A stretch of DNA of 13,041 nucleotides. Origin: Pavlovales sp. CCMP2436. Taxonomy: Eukaryota > Haptophyta > Pavlovophyceae > Pavlovales. Each line of letters opens with the position of its first letter. Position 1 is the stretch's first letter. This document shows positions 7,056 through 13,041 of this stretch, in pieces. A model generated the notes under the pieces. It did no database searches and was not told the origin of the DNA. It was given only the letters and a program-made list of their open reading frames with translations. The stretch covers positions 176,997 to 190,037 of the forward strand of contig MU631575.1 of assembly GCA_026770615.1 (NCBI GenBank). The letters run 5' to 3'. Position numbers and translations under genes: made by a program.

Positions 7056-7250
7056 CGCTCTCTCGAGACCGACGCGCACCTGCCGCTCGAGATCTACGAG
7101 TGCATGCCGCCTGAGATCAACGAGCACCTGACGCTCGAGGTCTACGGCCGCAAGCCGCTCGAGACAACCGCGCACATGCCGCTTGAGGCCAACGCGCACC
7201 GGTCGCCGCCCGAGGCCATTGCGCAGACGCCGCTCCTGGCCAACATGCTC
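7056..7250 (+). repeat. 24-bp repeat coding for an octapeptide, eight units
   Basis: Units start at 7056, 7080, 7104, 7128, 7152, 7176, 7200 (27 nt) and 7227. The common core is Leu/Met-Pro-Leu-Glu followed by four varied residues, often ending Ala-His or Glu-His. The DNA core is CTCGAG or a one-base variant. Conservation of the Leu-Glu core despite drift around it suggests the repeat was once kept as protein. Confidence 0.8.
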
Positions 7251-7952
7251 ACACACTCGATGCCGCTCTCGCCCAACACGCTTACACAGTGCCTCGCTGA
7301 GGACTGCAGCAAGCAGGTGACGCGGTGCATCCTCGGGCAAGGAGACGGGCCATACTGCGAGGACAACAACTGCCACTTCAAGCAGTACATCGTCACCCAG
7401 AAGAACCTCTACTCGGGCAGTGCGTCGATGACCAACCCGACCGCCAAGCTCGACTCCGAGACGTACGCCGTCACACAGCGCGACACCAATGGCGAGCCGA
7501 CCTCGTACAACTTCAACAACGACCCGCTTGACGATGACATCACCAATCGCCTGCGCGTCTCCGGCATCCTGTCTGGGCAGATCATGGACGACTCCGAGAT
7601 CTACCCGACCAAGTGCTGCGCGCCGAGCTGCATCGCTCGCGCATGCTTCGGTGTCTACCAGCGCTCGATCGGCCTGTACAAGTACACGTGCACCTTCGAG
7701 GACTGCCGTGACTAGGCCAAGGACATGTCCAACTGCAAGCGCACCGCGCGCTTCGCCACCGCCAAGCTCATCTCCATCCAAGACGGAGAGCCGCCCGAGC
7801 TTTGACACGGTGACAAGGACAACTTAGTCTGCGAGGACTGCAGCACAGTAGCTTACGAATGCCTGGAGTGTGTGCTGGTCGGCAACTACCGCCTGCGCTG
7901 CCGCAACTGCACCCTCGGCTACTTCTACAACAAGCCGTGCCACACGCGTTTT

Positions 7953-8188
7953 GTGAGTCGCGCAGGGGTGCCGCGCTCGCAGACGGTGCTGCATTTTCAG
8001 ACGACGCGAGGGAGAGCAGTGGAGGTCGGTCAGCGCGCCAGTCGAGAATCGTCATTCGGCGATCGTCGTGTGTCTGAACTGATCAGCAGTGGGGACGGTA
8101 TCCGTGTGCTCGGGGTGGATCCTTGGATCTGAGTGTTTTTCAACTCTCACATCCAATGAGATCCTCTCGGGGACGAACATTTAACTAG
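7953..8188 (+). other. Candidate intron inside the retrotransposon, 236 nt
   Basis: The donor GTGAGT at 7953 follows a complete codon at the end of the third Cys module. The acceptor TTTAACTAG ends at 8188. From 8189 a Pro-rich frame is open that resembles the Pro-rich sequence just before the protease. Splicing is phase 0 and would remove a stretch of different composition (7960-8132). A clear branch site at the usual distance is not obvious. It may instead be a chance arrangement in a decayed element. Confidence 0.35.
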
Positions 8189-8491
8189 AAACTTACACAC
8201 TACACTGGACCCTGGCCTACGCCGCTGCCAGCGCTGCACAGCAAGCCGCAGCCGCACCCAGCCACATCGGCACCACTGCCGACTCACAAGCCGCCGCCGC
8301 TCAAGCCGCCGCAACCGCCTCCGCCTCCACAAAACACTACGACATCGCCGCCATCGCAGAACAATCTGACGACGCCGCTGCCTGTACCAACAACATTTCC
8401 TCCGCCTTCGCCGATCACATCGCCGCAGCACTTCTCGCTCGCCAGCTTGCAGCCGCCGATGACCCGTTTCAGGCGCCATTGCCTAAAAGCG
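8189..8491 (+). pseudogene. Pro-rich linker fragment of the copia polyprotein
   Basis: Frame 2 is open from 8189 to the TGA at 8492-8494 (101 codons) without its own start. It is made largely of Pro with Thr, Ser, Gln and Leu, including runs of five Pro. The same style, with Pro-Pro-Pro-Pro and Thr/Gln, precedes the protease at 9400-9490, so the two may be halves of one linker separated by 8495-9329. The alternative frame 1 (8185-8571) is also open and Ala-rich, because CCG/GCC-type sequence stays open in two frames. I prefer the Pro-rich reading because of the match to the protease-side linker. Confidence 0.4.
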
Positions 8492-8950
8492 TGAATTTCC
8501 GACAAGCGTGTGAAACGTTAGTTATGTGCTTAGCGTTGCAGCATGGCCGACCTGGTATCGGAGGCGATTAAAGTTCGGCACGCGAGAGCTCTTGCCGGGT
8601 GCGGAACTTCAATCAGATCCTCGATCGGCCGAGTGGATCGTGAGATCAAGCTACATTACCCCCGGCGCAGGAAGCGCGCACGCAGCGTCATCGCGCGCGG
8701 CCTCTGCACGTGCGGCCGGCGGGGTGGCACGCCCTAGTACCGAGATGTAACTCCCGCACCACAGCCACGCACGTGCGTGGAGGAAGCTCGCGAGGCCAAC
8801 GCGCAGACCTGCCGCACGTGCACACGCAAGCTCGAGGTGCTCTCCACATCCAAGCTCGCGCACCTCACCTACCGCTTCTTTCCGTGCGGGATGACAGATG
8901 CGAGCAGTGCAGCGCATAATCAAGGTGCGACGACGGCGCTGCCGGGCTCC
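8479..8950 (+). repeat. Dispersed repeat, copy 2, inside the retrotransposon
   Basis: Partner of 3138-3606. It begins in the last codons of the Pro-rich frame and ends at GGGCTCC (8944-8950). The 3' arm of the hairpin is identical to copy 1. The 5' arm at 8569-8581 differs at two positions, so the stem is weaker here. Either this segment is an insertion that split the Pro-rich linker, or it is a normal part of the element and copy 1 is a stray fragment of a relative. Confidence 0.85.
8543..8734 (+). CDS. Small basic open frame in dispersed repeat copy 2
   Basis: From ATG 8543 to TAG 8735-8737 the frame encodes 64 residues, ending in an Arg/Lys-rich stretch and a Cys-x-Cys pair. After the TAG the same frame stays open to 9430 and includes another Cys-x2-Cys pair near 8813. 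In copy 1 the aligned frame keeps about two thirds of the first 38 residues, including a run Ala-Gly-Cys-Gly-Thr-Ser-Ile-Arg-Ser, but lacks the ATG and hits a TAG. That agreement may only reflect DNA identity. I do not recognise the product; it may be non-coding. Confidence 0.25.
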
Positions 8951-9329
8951 AACTCGCAATGCGGCTGCGCTCATGAGGCTCGCCAAGCATCTGCTTGCGC
9001 GCGTCGCGCTGGTGCGGGTGGGCTTCGTCCTGCACTAGCAGACTACTGTGGAGCACGCGCTGCTGGCCAATGCCGCGCCCAACTTCGCCTTTTTCCGCAC
9101 TGGCGAGCTGCGTGCAGGCGCACGCACGTCACCACTGGTGTTGCGGCCGCTACCAGTCACTGTCGTCGCACTCGCTCCGAGCCATTGGCCCGCAACCCGC
9201 TGGCATGTCGGAAAATCGGCAATTGGCGGTGCAACGGGTCCGATGCAGCCGCAATCGATCGACTCTCTGCTACTACACATTATAAAAGTAAGTTCCATTT
9301 CAAAACTGTTAACTTTTCTATCCCAAGAG
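8951..9329 (+). other. Unexplained GC-rich segment between dispersed repeat and protease linker
   Basis: Several frames are open. The most coding-like is frame 3 from about 9048 (Ala/Leu-rich, C/G-ending codons), which reaches a good donor, AAAA followed by GTAAGT, at 9288. A pyrimidine-rich stretch ending in CCCAAG at 9327 would close a 40-nt intron, which is very short. No domain is visible. Confidence 0.3.
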
Positions 9330-9451
9330 TCCACGTCGTCGCCTCCTCCGCCAAAAGAATCAGCCCATACGCGCCGCCTTTCAGCCGATCTCCACGTCGG
9401 TGCCTCCTCCGCCAAAAGAATCTACCATGACGCCGCCTCTTCAGCCGATTC
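9330..9451 (+). repeat. 61-bp tandem duplication before the protease
   Basis: Two units, 9330-9390 and 9391-9451, share TCCACGTCG, CCTCCTCCGCCAAAAGAATC and CGCCGCC with TCAGCCGAT near the ends. They differ at about ten positions, so the event is older than the 14-bp duplication in Gag. Since 61 is not a multiple of three, the same Pro-rich peptide is read in frame 3 in the first unit and frame 1 in the second. Confidence 0.85.
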
Positions 9452-9741
9452 CCATGACGACGCTGCCTCCGCCGCAGCAACCCAAGGGCAACCTGCCTAC
9501 TGTGTTGCTCAGACCTTCATGGCTGACCGGCCAAGCGCGCTCGCTGATCTTCACCTGCAAGCCTGCTCAGCACCTCCTCACGGCCTACAGCGTGACCGAG
9601 GACAAGGAGGACAAGCACTTCTCGGCGCCCATCAAGACGCACGACAAGTTTGTCTTTGACGCCACACTCGACTCCGGCTGCTCCGTCAGCATGCTTGTCG
9701 ACGAGAGCTGGGGACTCATCACAGACCCACAGCCGACATAG
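9400..9741 (+). pseudogene. pol (PR): Copia aspartic protease fragment
   Basis: Frame 1 begins with a Pro-rich linker and reaches Leu-Asp-Ser-Gly-Cys-Ser (DSGC at 9670-9681), the active-site motif of copia proteases, which normally cleave the Gag-Pol polyprotein. A TAG at 9739-9741 ends it 20 codons later. After the TAG the expected Met-Ala-Asn stretch follows in the same frame (about 9754), then the frame changes near 9780-9815 and a Leu/Asp/Phe-rich piece continues from 9813. The second half of the protease is thus present but broken at least twice. Confidence 0.8.
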
Positions 9742-9812
9742 GCCAGCATCTCAATGGCCAACCGCGCAGCTATGCAAGCTGTGCGCCACGTTCACAGACG
9801 ACGTCGGGATAC

Positions 9813-10035
9813 CTACAAGTTGACTTCATCGACGCGCTCTCCGTGCACGGCCTAGAGACACCGCAAGGCTACTTCATCATCTTCGACCTCAACGGTGGCT
9901 CCCTGAAGTCCATCACGTCGACTCGGCGCACACAGATCAAGTTCGGCATCGATTACCTCATCAAGTACTCGGTCAACGTGCCGCTCGACTATACGCCGAC
10001 CATCCACAAGGCGCTCTCTGCTAACCTCTCGCAGG
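9813..10035 (+). pseudogene. pol: Protease C-terminal and pre-integrase fragment
   Basis: Frame 3 is open and coding-like from about 9813. It holds a hydrophobic stretch (Gly-Tyr-Phe-Ile-Ile-Phe-Asp-Leu, about 9867-9890) and a Tyr/Ile/Leu-rich segment, then loses coding character near 10035, where the next domain continues in frame 1. By position this covers the protease end and the region before the integrase zinc domain. Similarity to known copia sequences is weak and the call relies on context. Confidence 0.5.
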
Positions 10036-10436
10036 TGGCGGGCCCGCTTCAACCACACAGGCCACCACGCCGTCCGCCGCACGATCGCTCAGCACCCTGA
10101 CATCGCCAGCGCCGAGGCCAAGCCCGAGATCTTCTCTGAGTCCGGCGTCGCGCGGATGAAGGCCCTGCCCTTCAACGGCACGCGCACTCCTTCGACTCAA
10201 CCGTTCGAGATCATCCACAGCGACGTGCTTGGGCCGATCAACGGCCTCCCACCTCACGTCGCGCGCTTTGCTATCGTCTTCAAGGACGACTTCACGGCAT
10301 ACACCAGCATCTACATGATGCACGTCAAGTCCGAGGCGCCTGCAAAGCTGCAGCTCTACCTCGACGAGATGGGAGCCAACTCCCTCCAGCACCGACTCGT
10401 AGGCGCAAGGCTGCACTTCGACGGCGTGTCGGAGCT
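10036..10436 (+). pseudogene. pol (IN): Integrase zinc region and first half of the catalytic core
   Basis: Frame 1 opens with Trp then His residues at 10054, 10063 and 10066, matching the His pair of the HHCC domain in front of copia integrases. The expected C-x2-C is Ser (10135) and Gly (10144), so zinc binding should be lost. The catalytic core follows: the first Asp in Ile-His-Ser-Asp-Val-Leu-Gly-Pro (Asp at 10222) and the second in Leu-His-Phe-Asp-Gly (Asp at 10420), 66 residues apart, a normal spacing for this group. Just after the second Asp the frame breaks, between about 10431 and 10441. Confidence 0.85.
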
Positions 10437-11040
10437 CACTTCCTCGGCCTGGACGGCCGTCTTGCGCGCAAGTACGACATGCTCATCAAAGAGGTGTCGG
10501 TCCCGTACAACCCCCAGACCAACGGCGTCGCAGAGCGCACCTTTGGCACCCTCATTCTCGACGTGCGCGCAATGCTCAACGCGTCCGGCATGTCGCCTCG
10601 CTGGTGGGGGTGGACTATCAAGTCCGCTGCGTGGACGCGCAACCACCTCACCTCTCCGGGTGACAAGCTCTCGCCATACGAGAAGCTATTTGGCAAGGCG
10701 CCCGACCTGTCCAAGCTCCGCATATGGAGGTGCCCAGTGGCATATCTACGGCAAGTCCCGCGTGACGCCACCGGCAAGTTCGGACCGCGCGCGCTGCATG
10801 GCAACTTCGTCGGGTATGGCTCCTCGGGCATCTTCGAGAACGGTCAGCTGCGCCACGCCCTCGGATACGTTCTACTACTTTCAGCCGACAACGTCATCAC
10901 GGTCTCTCGGCATGTGCTCTTCAACGAGTCCATCATCGCCGACAACACTTCAAAAAACGTGCACTTCAGCGGCTTCAACCCGATCACCAACACCTCCGGC
11001 TTCCCCGACGACGACCAGATCGCCGCCGATAGAGCAGCCT
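10437..11040 (+). pseudogene. pol (IN): Integrase catalytic core, second half, and C-terminal part
   Basis: Frame 3 resumes the integrase. Pro-Tyr-Asn-Pro-Gln-Thr-Asn-Gly-Val-Ala-Glu-Arg carries the catalytic Glu (10533-10535). Downstream come the copia-typical Trp-Trp, Ser-Pro-Tyr-Glu (about 10671), Leu-Arg-Ile-Trp (about 10715) and Phe-Val-Gly-Tyr (about 10806) landmarks, and a Val-Ser-Arg-His-Val-Leu-Phe-Asn-Glu motif near 10900-10926. Integrase inserts the cDNA copy into the host genome. All three DDE residues are present, but they lie in two frames. Coding character moves to frame 2 between about 11035 and 11054. Confidence 0.9.
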
Positions 11041-11044
11041 ATGG

Positions 11045-11334
11045 GGTGAAGGCGAGGATGTTAACGACGACCCGCCGCCGCTCAACCAAGACTCGGACCC
11101 AGACGACGAATACGCGCCGCCGCCGCCGCGCACCGCCACGCCGACTTCATCCTCCGAGCCATCCTCAGAGCCTTCCTCTGAGCCATCCTCTCCGCCGATC
11201 GTTTGCCCGACCGGCGACCTCCGCGTCGGGGTGCGACAGCAGCCACGGCACAACTACCCGGCCAACGTGGTCATATTCGCCGCCGATGTCTCGACGCCCG
11301 AGAACTTAAAGGACGCCATGGCCGGCGACTACAA
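11045..11334 (+). pseudogene. pol: Acidic, Pro- and Ser-rich linker and start of the reverse transcriptase region
   Basis: Frame 2 from about 11045 encodes an Asp/Glu/Pro-rich stretch, a run of Pro, then three Ser-Glu-Pro-Ser repeats (about 11153-11193). It ends in Pro-Glu-Asn-Leu-Lys-Asp-Ala-Met-Ala-Gly, the usual entry of copia reverse transcriptases. The frame breaks at about 11330-11338 and the domain goes on in frame 1. Low-complexity linkers of this kind between integrase and reverse transcriptase are common in copia elements. Confidence 0.75.
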
Positions 11335-12036
11335 GAATGTTGGGCCACTGCCATCATCGCTGAGCTTGAGTCCCACTGTGTTCTCCACACATGGGACGAG
11401 GTCTTCATCCGCGAGCGAGCGCCGATCATCCCGACCAAGTTCGTCTTCAAGGTCAAGCCTCAAGCCGACGGGACGGTTGACAAGTACAAGGCGCGCATCG
11501 TCACGCACGGATTCCGGCAAATCCCAGGTCTTCACTACGATGAGACCTACTCCCCGACGCTGCGCTACGACTCGTTGCGTTTACTCCTCGCTCACGCCGC
11601 GATCATGCACAAGCCCGGCGACTCTCACTGGCAAGTCTGCAGCGCAGATGTGTCATCAGCATACCTCAACGCTGAGGTCCCCGACTCGGAACAACTCCAC
11701 CTCGGACTTCCGCCGCTCTACCAGGCCAAGATCATCGCGCCGCCCGGCTTTAAGGTCGCGCTGCGCTGCCGCCGCGCCATCAACGGTCTCAAGCAGAGTG
11801 GCCAACTCTGGTGCAAGACCAATCTCGACATCATGGAACGCATCAAGTTCCACCGCATCGACGCCTCCTGGTCTGTCTACCGCCGCATCCGTGAGGACAG
11901 CTTCATCGACCTCGCGGGCTTGTTCGTGGACGACTTCCGTCTGCTCTTGAGCTCGCCAAGCCCAACGGCCTGCGCGGAGATCATCGACGAGCTCAAGGGG
12001 TTCTACGACATCCGCTTCCTCGGGGGTGATGGGTGA
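11335..12036 (+). pseudogene. pol (RT): Copia reverse transcriptase, truncated after FVDD
   Basis: Frame 1 shows the family in order: Trp plus Glu-Leu-Glu-Ser and Thr-Trp near the start, Lys-Phe-Val-Phe-Lys-Val-Lys (about 11437), Lys-Ala-Arg-Ile-Val-Thr-His-Gly (about 11488), the motif A Asp in Ala-Asp-Val-Ser-Ser-Ala-Tyr-Leu-Asn (Asp 11647), Asn-Gly-Leu-Lys-Gln-Ser (11782-11799) and the motif C Phe-Val-Asp-Asp (11923-11934) in place of the usual Tyr-Val-Asp-Asp. It ends with Phe-Leu-Gly-Gly and a TGA at 12034. The thumb-like C-terminus and RNase H are absent, and nothing downstream resembles them. The enzyme would copy RNA to DNA in the element's particle. This copy is truncated. Confidence 0.93.
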
Positions 12037-12083
12037 GAGTGCCCCCACACGCCCGCTCGCCGCCAGCCCGCTTTGGGGCACTC
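12037..12083. repeat. 9-bp inverted repeat at the truncated end of the element
   Basis: GAGTGCCCC at 12037-12045 is exactly inverted as GGGGCACTC at 12075-12083, starting on the base right after the reverse transcriptase stop. It marks the point where retrotransposon similarity ends, and could be the edge of another insertion or a deletion scar. Confidence 0.6.
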
Positions 12084-12170
12084 CCGGCCCTCGGATGCGC
12101 GCTGGTGTCAGATGGCCAATAATAGGTCCCGATACAAAAAATTGTTTTGTGTTGCAAGTCACACGAATAA

Positions 12171-12193
12171 AAATCTCCAAATTTCGGAGATTT
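12171..12193. repeat. 8-bp stem hairpin
   Basis: AAATCTCC at 12171-12178 pairs with GGAGATTT at 12186-12193 over a 7-nt loop. No U-tract or gene gives it an obvious role. Confidence 0.6.
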
Positions 12194-12438
12194 GAGTCCA
12201 CGTTCTGAAAATTTGCTGTAATCTCGGTGTCATCTCCCAGATTTTCGCTTCGACTCTGATTTTGACCATCTGCTCGTTCGATGGCGCGCACCAAACGTAG
12301 GCGGCGCGCGGCCGCCAGCAGCTAGGTCCAGGCGGCCCGTGAGATTTGACGCCCATGTCCCGCTGGCGAAATCGGCCACCGAGCGCTCTGATGGCGCGCG
12401 GGTTGGAGGTCACTCCAGGGTAGTGGGTGTCTGGACGT
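12194..12438. other. Non-genic spacer
   Basis: Mixed composition, with two GATGGCGCGC stretches (about 12280 and 12391). No gene, RNA or mobile-element relic can be supported. Confidence 0.4.
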
Positions 12439-12461
12439 CCGCTACCGCGCCACGGTAGCGG
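12439..12461. repeat. Perfect 9-bp stem hairpin
   Basis: CCGCTACCG at 12439-12447 pairs with CGGTAGCGG at 12453-12461 over a CGCCA loop. This is the most stable small hairpin in the right-hand flank. Confidence 0.75.
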
Positions 12462-12477
12462 CGTATAGGCCAGGCTT

Positions 12478-12504
12478 CTAAGGGCACGTTAACAACACCC
12501 TTAG
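12478..12504. repeat. 7-bp stem hairpin
   Basis: CTAAGGG at 12478-12484 pairs with CCCTTAG at 12498-12504 over a 13-nt loop, 16 nt after the 9-bp hairpin. Confidence 0.55.
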
Positions 12505-12628
12505 CTATCTCCCAGACCATCAAGCACCTCTTCCCGACCTTTTATAGCTCACCCGGGACCCTATGAGTTCAAAAGTGGCCAAAAAGGGGTTGACCGGGGT
12601 TCTTGCTGACGACGTGACAAATCATCAA

Positions 12629-12669
12629 GCTAATCTTAGAGCGCTCCGACGCAGGCTCCGACGCGCTAC
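12629..12669 (+). repeat. Short dispersed repeat, copy 2
   Basis: This 41-nt stretch matches 4688-4726. Inside it CTCCGACGC occurs twice, 12 nt apart, so the unit itself looks like a small tandem duplication. Confidence 0.65.
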
Positions 12670-12739
12670 AGTAATTTTGTGAGTGATGGCCCATCAGCTG
12701 CAAGGACGCAGTAGGAGGTACCTGCTGGCACGGCGGGTA

Positions 12740-12753
12740 CACTCTCGAGAGTG
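12740..12753. repeat. 14-bp perfect palindrome
   Basis: CACTCTCGAGAGTG has no spacer. It may be a chance palindrome or a dimeric protein site. Confidence 0.6.
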
Positions 12754-13041
12754 ACGTCGTTATGAACCGACGACGATGAGGGGTCTCGACCGGAATAAAT
12801 TTAAATTATATACTAAATGCAATATCTGATTCACATCGACCTCCGCCGATTCGCGCCGCCCGCGCCGCCCTCCGCACCGCCACCACGGCCCCCGAGCTCC
12901 GCCGCGCTGCCGCCAGTGCCAAGCGACTCGCGCGCTCGCTTGCTCGCCCGCTCGGTCGGCTGAGAGGTCAAGGGGGGGGGGGGGGGGGGGTTGGCGAGGG
13001 ATTGTTTTGCTGCGGCCGAGCAGGGCAACGAGCATGGCAAG
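12754..13041. other. Right end: Pro/Arg-coding GC-rich sequence and a run of 19 G
   Basis: 12790-12835 is AT-rich. 12840-12965 is CCG/GCC-rich and open in several frames on both strands. 12972-12990 is an uninterrupted run of 19 G. Frames running in from the right edge on the - strand cross the G run as poly-Pro, so they are not trusted. A gene beginning outside the window cannot be excluded. Confidence 0.5.

Larger units (their letters stand above)
6642..7952 (+). pseudogene. gag: Copia zinc knuckle, octapeptide repeat and cysteine-rich region, with two stops
   Basis: This is one frame with stops at 7713-7715 (TAG) and 7803-7805 (TGA). The CCHC knuckle (C-x2-C-x4-H-x4-C) at 6813-6854 is the nucleic-acid-binding mark of retroviral-type Gag. 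An eight-residue repeat follows at 7056-7250. Then come three Cys modules: 7290-7376 (C-x4-C-x6-C-x9-C-x4-C-H), 7614-7706 (C-x4-C-x4-C-x14-C-x4-C) and 7830-7943 (C-x2-C-x6-C-x2-C-x9-C-x2-C-x9-C-H). Their spacing suggests metal-binding fingers derived from one ancestor. Copia Gag normally has little between knuckle and protease, so this part is unusual. C/G-ending codons run across both stops, so they look recent. I do not recognise the cysteine-rich family. Confidence 0.75.
5845..12036 (+). mobile_element. Degenerate Ty1/copia-type LTR retrotransposon body
   Basis: The domain order is Gag-like region, CCHC knuckle, protease (DSG), integrase (DDE), then reverse transcriptase (FVDD). Integrase before reverse transcriptase is the Ty1/copia order and excludes Ty3/gypsy. 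The reading frame changes at least six times, and there are in-frame stops at 7713 and 7803 and others in the protease part, so the copy cannot be functional. The body is longer than usual between Gag and protease because of a cysteine-rich region, a Pro-rich linker and a stretch shared with 3138-3606. RNase H is missing after the reverse transcriptase. I compared the flanks (about 3600-5680 and 12037-13041) and found no long terminal repeat pair, primer-binding site or polypurine tract. Confidence 0.9.

Noticed and set aside
7713..7805. Programmed stop readthrough at TAG 7713 and TGA 7803
   Set aside because: Two different stops 30 codons apart in an element with many other lesions are better explained as ordinary decay.
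7011..7808. 265-codon open frame on the - strand
   Set aside because: It lies antisense to the octapeptide and cysteine-rich frame. Strong C/G-ending codon bias on one strand opens a frame on the other. Its Val/Leu/Arg/Asp-rich product has no motif.
8185..8571. Ala-rich open frame without ATG overlapping the Pro-rich linker
   Set aside because: The same GCC/CCG-rich DNA is open in two frames. The Pro-rich frame fits the linker in front of the protease better. The Ala-rich one runs into the dispersed repeat and stops there.
12760..13035. 91-codon - strand frame starting near the right edge
   Set aside because: The run of 19 G gives poly-Pro and the rest is low-complexity Arg/Gly. There is no support beyond openness.

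Overview
The window is eukaryotic. It mixes GC-rich coding stretches (codons ending mostly in C or G) with AT-rich spacer, and carries microsatellites and homopolymers, several minisatellites, plausible GT-AG introns, and a degraded Ty1/copia-type LTR retrotransposon body on the + strand. I cannot name the phylum; a fungus, alga or protist are all possible. No bacterial-style operon, rRNA, tRNA or CRISPR was seen.

Layout. 1-222 is an open GC-rich tail that may be the end of an exon. 223-2950 is mostly non-genic and rich in repeats: a (GT)n tract, minisatellites of 21, 24 and 27 bp, an AT tract and a run of 30 A. The 24-bp minisatellite occurs in both orientations around a short palindrome. 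2956-3110 is bounded by a perfect 14-bp inverted repeat. 3138-3606 is one copy of a ~0.47-kb dispersed repeat whose other copy (8479-8950) sits inside the retrotransposon. 3607-5238 is AT-richer spacer with a degenerate motif family and one arm of a 77-bp inverted repeat (75 of 77 identical) whose other arm is at 1245-1321. 5311-5503 looks like a first coding exon ending at a good splice donor.

5845-12036 is the retrotransposon body. In order it holds a Gag-like region, a CCHC zinc knuckle, an octapeptide repeat, an unusual cysteine-rich region with three modules, a Pro-rich linker, the dispersed repeat plus unexplained sequence, an aspartic protease, a pre-integrase zinc region with its cysteines replaced, a DDE integrase with a frameshift, an acidic/Pro/Ser linker, and a reverse transcriptase ending just after its FVDD motif. 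RNase H, LTRs, primer-binding site and polypurine tract were not found. In-frame stops, a 14-bp and a 61-bp tandem duplication and several frame changes show that this copy is dead.

12037-13041 is non-genic, with several strong small hairpins, a 41-bp repeat shared with 4688-4726 and a run of 19 G.

The best candidates for something undescribed are the three-module cysteine-rich region with its octapeptide repeat, placed between Gag and protease; the hairpin-bearing dispersed repeat; and the inverted repeat enclosing about 3.5 kb.
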